From CAIYRG01 sp036273455 (GTDB taxonomy: Bacteria > Pseudomonadota > Alphaproteobacteria > Micropepsales > Micropepsaceae): a stretch of 8,792 nucleotides of DNA. Below are positions 1-5,480 of the stretch, one piece after another. Below the pieces are notes generated by a model. The model saw nothing but the letters and a program-made list of their open reading frames with translations, had not been told where the DNA came from and searched no databases. Made by a program: the position numbers and the translations under genes. The stretch lies in NCBI GenBank assembly GCA_036273455.1, contig DASUHP010000163.1:1-8792 (forward strand). The letters run 5' to 3'. Position 1 is the stretch's first letter. Each line of letters begins with the position of its first letter.

Positions 1-1343
1 CCGCGGCGGCGGCCGGGCTTGGGCCGGTCGACCCAGGCCGGTATATCGAAATGCGCCCAACATTTCGTATTGCCGACGAAGCGGTCGAGAAACAGCGCCG
101 CGGTGATTGCCCCGGCGAGCGGATAATCCGGCGCGTTGTTCACGTCGGCGATGTTGCTGTCGATGGCCGAATCATAGGATCGCCACAGGGGCAGCCGCCA
201 AAGGTGGTCATTCTCAGCGCGTCCGCAATCCATTAGATCACCGGCCAGAGCATCGTCGTCGGTGAAAAACGGCGGCAGTTCCATTCCCGTTGCCGCGCGT
301 GCCGCGCCGGTCAGTGTCGCGACGCAGAACATCAGCGCCGGGCTTTCCTTATCCGCCTCCGCCAGGGCGTCAGCGAGGATCAGCCGCCCTTCCGCATCGG
401 TATTGCCGATTTCGACGTACAGGCCCTTGCGGCTGGGCAGCACGTCGCCGGGCCTGAAAGCACCGCCCGACACGCTGTTCTCGACCGCCGGAATCAGCAC
501 CCGCAGCCGCACCGGCAGTTGGCCGCCCATGACCATGCTGGCGACCGCCAGAACGCAGGCCGCGCCACCCATGTCTTTCTTCATGGTGGCCATGCCCGCG
601 GCGGATTTCAAATCCAGACCGCCGGAATCGAAACACACGCCTTTGCCGACCAGCGTCACCTTCGGATGTTCTGGCTTGCCCCAGGTGATGTCGATCAGCC
701 GCGGCGGGCGGACACTGGCGCGGCCAACCCAGTGCACCAGCGGATAGTTTTCCTGCAGTAGAGCATCGCCCTCGATCACATTGACCGCAGCGCCATGACC
801 CGCGGCGAGCGTGCGCGCAGCCTGTTCAAGCTCGGCCGGGCCCAAATCATTGGCCGGCGTGTTGATCAGGTCGCGCGCGAGAAACACGCCTTCCGCGATG
901 CGCCTGACCGCCGCCGCATCGACGCCGTCCGGCACCACGAGCCGCGGCCCTTCCCGTTCACCGGAATTGCCCGGCCGCATGCGATAGCGCCCGAAACGGT
1001 AAGTCCCGATGGCCCAGGCATAGGCGGCGCGGGCACCGCCGAATTCCTGCGGCACATTTTCCAGGCGATAGGTCCCCTTGGGCAGACGCTCGGAGAACAG
1101 CGCCAGCGCGTGAACGTCCTGTCCTTTGCCCAGGCCCAGCACGGCACCGGCCAATGCGCCGTCGGCGCCGGGAAGCAAGGCGAGTTCGCAGTTCTTCGCG
1201 CCGAAGGCGGTCGACTTTAACCAGGCGGACTCCCTCGGGCCAAGACGTTCAAGGAATGTGTTCAGGTCGCGCTGCAGGACGGCATATAGCGGCAGCGCCT
1301 GCCGGGAATCAGCTTCAGTTGGGGTGATGAATAGCGGGATCAT
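1..1343 (-). CDS. Leucyl aminopeptidase, peptidase family M17 (3' end cut by window edge)
   Basis: This is a cytosolic two-metal aminopeptidase that removes N-terminal residues from peptides during protein turnover. I read the frame on the reverse strand: 447 codons from ATG at 1343 with no stop before base 1. Every active-site residue of the family is present with E. coli PepA spacing. K234 and D239 lie in VGKGVCFDSGG, with catalytic K246 and metal ligand D257 in MKKDMGGA. D316, E318 and catalytic R320 lie in NTDAEGRL. The N-terminal domain (about 1-150) is divergent, as is usual for M17. The visible C-terminus (WAHFDIPAW) is close to the usual end of the family, so perhaps 15-20 residues are missing. 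The start MIPLFITPTEAD has no Shine-Dalgarno sequence, and a promoter-like sequence sits only 8 bases upstream. It is divergent from the GST gene. The family call is certain; the exact substrate and the pepA/pepB label are not. Confidence 0.95.
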   Translation of the reverse strand, partial: MIPLFITPTEADSRQALPLYAVLQRDLNTFLERLGPRESAWLKSTAFGAKNCELALLPGADGALAGAVLGLGKGQDVHALALFSERLPKGTYRLENVPQEFGGARAAYAWAIGTYRFGRYRMRPGNSGEREGPRLVVPDGVDAAAVRRIAEGVFLARDLINTPANDLGPAELEQAARTLAAGHGAAVNVIEGDALLQENYPLVHWVGRASVRPPRLIDITWGKPEHPKVTLVGKGVCFDSGGLDLKSAAGMATMKKDMGGAACVLAVASMVMGGQLPVRLRVLIPAVENSVSGGAFRPGDVLPSRKGLYVEIGNTDAEGRLILADALAEADKESPALMFCVATLTGAARAATGMELPPFFTDDDALAGDLMDCGRAENDHLWRLPLWRSYDSAIDSNIADVNNAPDYPLAGAITAALFLDRFVGNTKCWAHFDIPAWVDRPKPGRRR

Positions 1344-1351
1344 GCAGAGCT

Positions 1352-1380
1352 GTTATAGGAATCGGAGCGCTCGGGCGCAA
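1352..1380 (-). promoter_or_regulatory. Candidate sigma-70-type promoter for the aminopeptidase gene
   Basis: Read on the minus strand, TTGCGC (1380-1375) and TATAAC (1357-1352) are separated by exactly 17 bases. The -10 box matches consensus at 5 of 6 positions. The -35 box keeps the TTG core but matches only 3 of 6. The expected transcription start is near 1345, which leaves about 2 bases before the ATG. That fits the absence of a ribosome binding site. This is a prediction from pattern only. Confidence 0.4.
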
Positions 1381-1415
1381 TCACGAGGCCCACAACTCTC
1401 GGGGAAATGCCGTCT

Positions 1416-2069
1416 ATGACAATTGATACGCAGTACACGCTTTACATCGGGACCAGGAACTACTCGTCGTGGAGCCTGCGCCCATGGCTCGCCATGAAGA
1501 TGGCACAGCTCGACTTCACGGAGGTCGTGATCCCGCTGCGGCAATCGGACACGAAGGCGAAAATCCTCAAGCACTCCCCGTCCGGCAAAGTTCCGCTGCT
1601 CGTCATCGAGCGTCAGCAGACGAAGGAGCTGATCTGGGACAGTCTCGCGATTTGCGAGACACTCGCCGAACGCCTGCCGACGACGCAGTTATGGCCGCAA
1701 GATTCCGCGGCGCGTGCCTTCGCGCGCAGCATCACTGCCGAAATGCATTCCGGTTTTCCGGAATTGCGCGCTGCACTGCCCATGGACATCATTGCCCGCA
1801 ACGCGCCGGTGCCCCTCACCGATGCAGTGCAGCAGCAGGTGAACCGGATCCATGACATCTGGCATCAGGCGCTGACGCAGTATGGCGGAGGCGATGGATT
1901 TCTGTTTGGCCGCTTCTCCATCGCCGATGCTTTCTACGCCCCGGTCGTGACCCGCTTTGTGACGCATGCGATTTCGCTTCCGCCGCTGGTGCAGGAGTAC
2001 TCCCGGCGCATTCTGTCTTTGCTCCCAATGCAGGAATGGGCCCACGCCGCGCAAAGGGAGATGGCGTGA
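1416..2069 (+). CDS. Glutathione S-transferase family protein
   Basis: This is a soluble thioredoxin-fold GST, expected to conjugate or isomerise electrophiles with glutathione; the substrate is unknown. The N-terminal domain opens with LYIGTRNYSSWSLRPWLAM, which contains the serine-rich active-site region typical of this bacterial GST subgroup. It is followed by SPSGKVPLL, with the conserved cis-proline of the glutathione site, and WDSLAICETLAE, whose D-S pair contacts the glutathione gamma-glutamyl group. The helical C-terminal domain has AEMHSGFPELRAALPM and ends with the FSIADAFYAPVVTRF helix, an N-capping-box-like motif. An in-frame ATG at 1407 would add three residues, but GGGGAA at 1401-1406 touches it directly. 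That sequence is correctly spaced (about 9 bases) for ATG 1416, so I chose 1416 (217 aa). The stop codon overlaps the U tract of the convergent amtB terminator. The length is normal for GSTs. Confidence 0.93.
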   Translation: MTIDTQYTLYIGTRNYSSWSLRPWLAMKMAQLDFTEVVIPLRQSDTKAKILKHSPSGKVPLLVIERQQTKELIWDSLAICETLAERLPTTQLWPQDSAARAFARSITAEMHSGFPELRAALPMDIIARNAPVPLTDAVQQQVNRIHDIWHQALTQYGGGDGFLFGRFSIADAFYAPVVTRFVTHAISLPPLVQEYSRRILSLLPMQEWAHAAQREMA

Positions 2070-2098
2070 AAAAAGTGGGGCGCCCGAAGGCGCCCCAC
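2069..2098 (-). terminator. Intrinsic terminator of glnK-amtB
   Basis: Read on the minus strand this is a perfect 10-bp GC-rich stem (GTGGGGCGCC / GGCGCCCCAC) closed by a UUCG tetraloop on a C-G pair. Six U residues follow immediately (complement of the A run at 2069-2074). It begins 28 bases after the amtB stop. On the plus strand the same hairpin is not followed by T residues, so it should be weak for the GST gene, whose TGA (2067-2069) shares the last base with the U tract. Confidence 0.93.
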
Positions 2099-2125
2099 GT
2101 CGGCAACACGAGGAAAGTGCCCCCG

Positions 2126-3553
2126 TTAGGTGTGGATCATCTCGCCATGCAGATTGATGTCGAGACCCTCGACCTCAACCTCGCGCTTGACGCGCAGACC
2201 GACGACCATGTCGATGACTTTCAGGATGATAAAGGTGCCGAAGGCGCAGTACATAAAGGTCGCCGCGACATCGTAAAACTGGATCAGCATCTGACGACCA
2301 TTACCATCGATCAGCCACCCCCCCATCGGCGCACCCATCGGATTGATCGCTTTGCTGGCCAATGCGCCCGTCAACATCGCCCCTAGCGCTCCGCCGATGC
2401 CATGCACGCCCCATGCGTCAAGCGCATCGTCATAGCCGATCACTTTCTTCAAGTGCACCGCGCTCAGGTAGCAGACGATGCCGGCGAGGATGCCGATAAT
2501 CAGCGCACCTTGCGCATTGACGAAGCCTGACGCGGGGGTAATCGCGACCAGCCCCGCCACGGCGCCCGATATCATTCCGAGCACGGATGGTTTCTTCGCC
2601 ACCAGCCACTCGGAGAACATCCAGCCCAGCGAAGCCGCGGCGGTCGCGATTTGCGTCGCGGCCATAGCCATGCCCGCGTTCACATTCGCCGTTACCGCCG
2701 AACCGGCATTGAACCCGAACCAGCCGACCCACAGCAATGACGCGCCTATCACACTGAGCGAAAGGTTGTGGGGCGCCATGTTCTCGCTGCCATATCCGAC
2801 GCGCCGGCCGAGCACGAGGCAAGTGATCAGGCCCGCCGTGCCGGCGTTGAGGTGCACCACGGTGCCGCCGGCATAATCCAGCGCGCCCATGGAACCGAGC
2901 CAGCCGCCGCCCCACACCCAGTGTGCGATCGGGCAATACACGAACAGCAGCCACAGTGACATGAACCACATGAAGGCCGAGAACTTCATTCGGTCTGCCA
3001 GCGCTCCGGCAATCAGCGCCGGAGTGATGATGGCAAAGGTCATCTGGAAGCACATGTAGACCGATTCGGGAATTGTCGGCGCCAGCATGGTCGTCGTGTT
3101 CAACCCCATGGGACCGAGCAGCAGGTAATTCACGCCACCAATCACTGCATTGACGCCGGCGCTTGGATTTGTCGTGAAGGCAATCGAGTAGCCGATAATC
3201 ATCCACAACACGGTGATGATACATGTGGCGCCAAAGCTCTGCGCCAGTGTCGCAAGAACATTCTTTTTGCGAACCATTCCGCCATAGAACAGCGCGAGGC
3301 CGGGGATCGTCATCATCAACACCAGGGCCGTGGAGGTAAGCATCCAGGCCGTGTCCCCGGAATCGATTTTGGGCGGTGCCGGTGCCGCCGCTGCGGGTGC
3401 GGCTGCGGCAGCCGGTGCTGCGGGAGCAGCCTGGTCCGTTGCGGCCGGCGCCCCAGCCGTCTGTGCGTGCACCGGACCGGCCGCAGTGAAAATCATGAAG
3501 GCTGCGGCCCAGACGATCATCATCCGCATGAGCCACGTCGTGACATTATGCAT
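2126..3553 (-). CDS. amtB: Ammonium transporter AmtB
   Basis: This is an inner-membrane Amt/Mep/Rh channel of 475 aa that brings ammonium into the cell, normally as a trimer gated by GlnK. A signal peptide (1-30, ending GPVHA before Q31) is followed by an Ala/Pro-rich low-complexity linker (about 31-61). The eleven-helix core runs from about 66 to 455. E. coli AmtB pore residues are recognisable: the Phe gate F169/F173, W214, D226 and H234 (in DYAGGTVVHLNAG), F281 and S285 (in GFNAGSA), and the second pore histidine H384 (in GVHGIGG). The C-terminal tail (about 453-475) carries the usual VEGLDINLHGE segment, which contributes to GlnK contact and subunit coupling. GAGGAAA precedes the ATG at good spacing. 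The gene lies 30 bases behind glnK on the same strand, which implies one transcript, and it ends in a strong terminator. The call is secure. Confidence 0.98.
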   Translation of the reverse strand: MHNVTTWLMRMMIVWAAAFMIFTAAGPVHAQTAGAPAATDQAAPAAPAAAAAPAAAAPAPPKIDSGDTAWMLTSTALVLMMTIPGLALFYGGMVRKKNVLATLAQSFGATCIITVLWMIIGYSIAFTTNPSAGVNAVIGGVNYLLLGPMGLNTTTMLAPTIPESVYMCFQMTFAIITPALIAGALADRMKFSAFMWFMSLWLLFVYCPIAHWVWGGGWLGSMGALDYAGGTVVHLNAGTAGLITCLVLGRRVGYGSENMAPHNLSLSVIGASLLWVGWFGFNAGSAVTANVNAGMAMAATQIATAAASLGWMFSEWLVAKKPSVLGMISGAVAGLVAITPASGFVNAQGALIIGILAGIVCYLSAVHLKKVIGYDDALDAWGVHGIGGALGAMLTGALASKAINPMGAPMGGWLIDGNGRQMLIQFYDVAATFMYCAFGTFIILKVIDMVVGLRVKREVEVEGLDINLHGEMIHT

Positions 3554-3583
3554 CGTTAAGTTTCCTCGTGTGGAGTTGCGAAA

Positions 3584-3922
3584 TCAGAGCGCTTCGTTGT
3601 CGGTTTCGCCCGTGCGAATCCGGACCACCTGATCGACGCTGGTGACGAAAATTTTGCCGTCGCCAATCTGGCCGGTTCGGGCATTTCGGGTGACGGCCTC
3701 GATCACCGCTTCCGCCATTTCGTTGCGCACGGCGACTTCGACCTTGATCTTCGGCAGGAAATTCACCGCGTATTCTGCGCCGCGGTAGATCTCCGTATGA
3801 CCTTTCTGCCGCCCGTATCCCTTGACCTCGCTAACCGTCATTCCTTGCACGCCGAGCGCCGATAGCGCTTCGCGCACTTCATCAAGCTTGAATGGCTTGA
3901 TGATCGCCGTGATGAATTTCAT
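3584..3922 (-). CDS. glnK: Nitrogen regulatory protein P-II (GlnK)
   Basis: This is a 112-residue trimeric PII signal protein that senses 2-oxoglutarate and ATP/ADP. Depending on uridylylation at Tyr51, it blocks or releases AmtB and adjusts nitrogen-control partners. Standard length and motifs are present: MKFITAIIKPFKLDEVREAL at the start and KGYGRQKGHTEIYRGAEY with uridylylation site Y51 on the T-loop. The B-loop region TGQIGDGKIFV and the C-terminal VVRIRTGE are also present. It is called GlnK rather than GlnB because it is directly upstream of amtB with a 30-base gap. AGGA and GAGGGG lie just before the ATG. A candidate sigma-54 promoter about 40 bases upstream and an NtrC-like dyad further up suggest induction under nitrogen limitation. 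Nothing is missing or truncated. Confidence 0.97.
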   Translation of the reverse strand: MKFITAIIKPFKLDEVREALSALGVQGMTVSEVKGYGRQKGHTEIYRGAEYAVNFLPKIKVEVAVRNEMAEAVIEAVTRNARTGQIGDGKIFVTSVDQVVRIRTGETDNEAL

Positions 3923-3962
3923 CCCCTCGTCCTGACCATTCCCTGGTTACGTGTTGTTCCGA

Positions 3963-3979
3963 ATCAAGAACCGTGCCGG
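3963..3979 (-). promoter_or_regulatory. Candidate sigma-54 (RpoN) promoter of glnK-amtB
   Basis: On the minus strand the sequence CCGGCACGGTTCTTGAT resembles the -24/-12 consensus TGGCACG-N4-TTGCW. The -24 block matches 6 of 7 (C for T at the first base). The spacing is exact, and the -12 block is TTGAT with A in place of the usually conserved C. The predicted start lies near 3952, giving a leader of about 30 bases to the glnK ATG. The position is right for the gene, but the -12 mismatch keeps this at moderate confidence. Confidence 0.55.
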
Positions 3980-4050
3980 TTTTGAGAACTGAGCTTCGCC
4001 GCCAGTTTTTTAGGCAACCGGCCGTCCTCAGCGCGTGGCCGGGTCCGATA

Positions 4051-4067
4051 TGCGCAAATTCTGTGCA
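4051..4067. promoter_or_regulatory. NtrC-like 17-bp dyad upstream of glnK
   Basis: TGCGCAAATTCTGTGCA is an imperfect palindrome with the length and arms of an NtrC box (TGCACC-N5-GGTGCA). One arm matches 5 of 6 and the other 4 of 6. Its centre lies about 107 bases upstream of the start predicted for the sigma-54 promoter, a typical enhancer distance. A second TGTGCA half-site occurs 20 bases further on (4082-4087), on the same helical face, with a poorer partner arm. Assignment to NtrC is inference. Confidence 0.42.
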
Positions 4068-4102
4068 GCACGCCCTCTAATTGTGCATTAGTTCATCCGC
4101 GT

Positions 4103-4130
4103 TTGACCCGGGGCGGGCTACGTGGACAAT
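4103..4130 (+). promoter_or_regulatory. Candidate sigma-70-type promoter of the UbiH-family hydroxylase
   Basis: TTGACC (4103-4108, 5 of 6 to the -35 consensus) and GACAAT (4125-4130, 4 of 6 to the -10 consensus) are 16 bases apart. Counting 7 bases on from the -10 box puts the first transcribed base at about 4137, the A of an in-frame ATG. If real, the mRNA would be leaderless. The GTG at 4122 would then be untranscribed. Confidence 0.38.
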
Positions 4131-4136
4131 ACGAGC

Positions 4137-5363
4137 ATGTCTGTCGTGAAGTCCGACATCGCCATTGCCGGCGGCGGCATGGCAGGAATGACTTTGGCGC
4201 TGGCTTTTGCAAAAGCGGGCCTCTCGGTCTGCCTCGTCGATCGCCTTTCGCCTGCGGAAATGTCATCCGAAGCTTTCGACGGGCGGGTTTCGGCGCTCGC
4301 CTATTCCTCGGTCCGCATGATGCGAGCCCTTGACCTGTGGCGGCTGATGGAAACGCACGCGCAGCCGATCACTCAGATTCTGGTCAATGAAGGGCGGCGG
4401 AATGGACATGCTCTGCCCTTCTCGCTCCATTTCGATCATCACGAGATCGGCGAGCCGCTCGGGCATATCGTCGAAAACCGCCATATCCGGCAGGCTCTGC
4501 TCGCGGCAATCGCCGGCCAGCCCAATTTGCGGTTCATGTCAGGTGTCGCCGTGAACAGACTGACTGTGGGTGAACAGGACGCGGTTATTGAATTGTCCAG
4601 CGGGACGGACATCGTCGCCAAGCTCGTCGTTGCAGCCGAGGGACGAGATTGTGCATTGCGCGATGCCCAAGGCATCGGAACCGTAGCCTGGGATTACGAT
4701 CAACTCGGCCTCGTGACGACCGTCGAACATGAGTACCCGCATGGCGGCGTCGCTTATGAGCAGTTCCTGCCTACGGGCCCGTTCGCGATCCTGCCGATGA
4801 CCGGTAACCGTTCATCACTGGTGTGGACCGAAAACACGAGCGAAGCGCGCCGCATTCTGTCCTTGCCGTCCGCGGGCTTTGCCGCCGAACTGGCCGCAAG
4901 TTTTGGCGCTCATCTCGGCGAAATCGCCGCCACCGGGCCGGTCTGGAGTTATCCACTGAAGCTGCAGCTCGCACGCAGTTACGTGAAGCACCGCTTCGCA
5001 TTGGTGGGCGATGCCGCGCACACCATTCATCCGCTCGCGGGGCAGGGTTTCAACCTCGGCCTGAAGGACGTCGCGGCACTGGCTGAATGTGTGCTTGATG
5101 CCGCCCGCCTCGGCACCGATTATGGCGATGAAATCGTGCTCCGCCGCTATGAGCGCTGGCGCCGGTTCGATTCAACCCTGCTTGCGGCGGTGACCGATTC
5201 CATGAACCGGCTGTTTTCCAACGACATTCTTCCACTCCGGCTGGTCCGCGACCTCGGTCTTGGGATCGTTGATCAGATCGCGCCACTCCGCCGCATATTG
5301 ATGCGGCACGCCGGCGGCGATCTCGGCACCCTTCCACGTCTGCTGCGCGGTGAACCGGCCTAA
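4137..5363 (+). CDS. FAD-dependent hydroxylase, UbiH/UbiF/VisC/COQ6 family (probable ubiquinone biosynthesis)
   Basis: This is a class A flavoprotein aromatic hydroxylase, most likely hydroxylating the ring of a ubiquinone precursor at the inner membrane using NAD(P)H and O2. Counting from ATG 4137 (408 aa), an N-terminal Rossmann fold holds AIAGGGMAGMTLA (GxGxxG at 12-17) and a strand ending in D35. FDGRVSALA follows near 47-55. AAEGRDCALR (166-175) stands where the family usually has A-D-G-R. The signature VGDAAHTIHPLAGQGFNLG sits at 290-308 and binds FAD. A GTG at 4122 would add five residues, but it has no good Shine-Dalgarno sequence and a promoter-like sequence overlaps it, so I preferred 4137. 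Which carbon is hydroxylated (UbiH, UbiF or the alphaproteobacterial UbiL role) cannot be read from sequence, so no symbol is given. It is divergent from glnK. Confidence 0.92.
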   Translation: MSVVKSDIAIAGGGMAGMTLALAFAKAGLSVCLVDRLSPAEMSSEAFDGRVSALAYSSVRMMRALDLWRLMETHAQPITQILVNEGRRNGHALPFSLHFDHHEIGEPLGHIVENRHIRQALLAAIAGQPNLRFMSGVAVNRLTVGEQDAVIELSSGTDIVAKLVVAAEGRDCALRDAQGIGTVAWDYDQLGLVTTVEHEYPHGGVAYEQFLPTGPFAILPMTGNRSSLVWTENTSEARRILSLPSAGFAAELAASFGAHLGEIAATGPVWSYPLKLQLARSYVKHRFALVGDAAHTIHPLAGQGFNLGLKDVAALAECVLDAARLGTDYGDEIVLRRYERWRRFDSTLLAAVTDSMNRLFSNDILPLRLVRDLGLGIVDQIAPLRRILMRHAGGDLGTLPRLLRGEPA

Positions 5364-5480
5364 AATCTCCTTCAGGCTCACGAAGCCGTGCTATACTTCA
5401 ACTATTGTTAAGCTTTCTGCGCAGATGGCGCACTGGTTGGGAACGTCGCAACTCGGGCGACGAGCAATAGGAGGAAGGGC
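5364..5480 (+). other. Intergenic leader before the three-module protein gene
   Basis: This 117-base stretch has no coding signal. TATACT at 5392-5397 resembles a -10 box, but no good -35 box lies at the right distance. A 6-bp hairpin CGTCGC/GCGACG with a 7-base loop (5444-5462) sits just upstream of the ribosome binding site and might modulate translation. I see no intrinsic terminator for the hydroxylase gene here, so read-through into the downstream gene is possible. Confidence 0.3.
5469..5474 (+). promoter_or_regulatory. Strong ribosome binding site for the 5481 gene
   Basis: A full AGGAGG lies 6 bases before ATG 5481, the strongest Shine-Dalgarno match in the window. It fixes the start of the downstream gene. 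Confidence 0.85.

Noticed and set aside
262..747. Plus-strand frames of 161 codons and others across 51-1419
   Set aside because: The reverse strand encodes a complete M17 active site through this whole region, so the plus-strand frames are antisense shadows.
2430..3536. A 368-codon open frame on the minus strand within amtB
   Set aside because: It lies out of frame inside a fully conserved amtB. Its product is low-complexity (rich in R, G and H) and matches no family, so it is a GC-driven shadow.
3961..3975. AATCAA resembling an IHF site
   Set aside because: The TTR half at the required spacing is absent (CGT instead), and it overlaps the proposed sigma-54 -12 region.
4018..4042. Inverted repeat CCGGCC/GGCCGG with a 13-base loop in the glnK upstream region
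   Set aside because: It has only six GC pairs with a long loop and no U tract on either strand, so it is not a terminator. It may be chance at this GC content.
4122..4136. GTG start adding five residues to the hydroxylase
   Set aside because: It has no proper Shine-Dalgarno sequence, and it overlaps the candidate promoter. The ATG at 4137 already gives a normal N-terminus before the FAD fold.
5444..5462. Hairpin before the 5481 gene as a terminator or riboswitch
   Set aside because: It is only 6 bp with no U tract and no recognisable riboswitch core. It is kept only as a possible minor leader structure.
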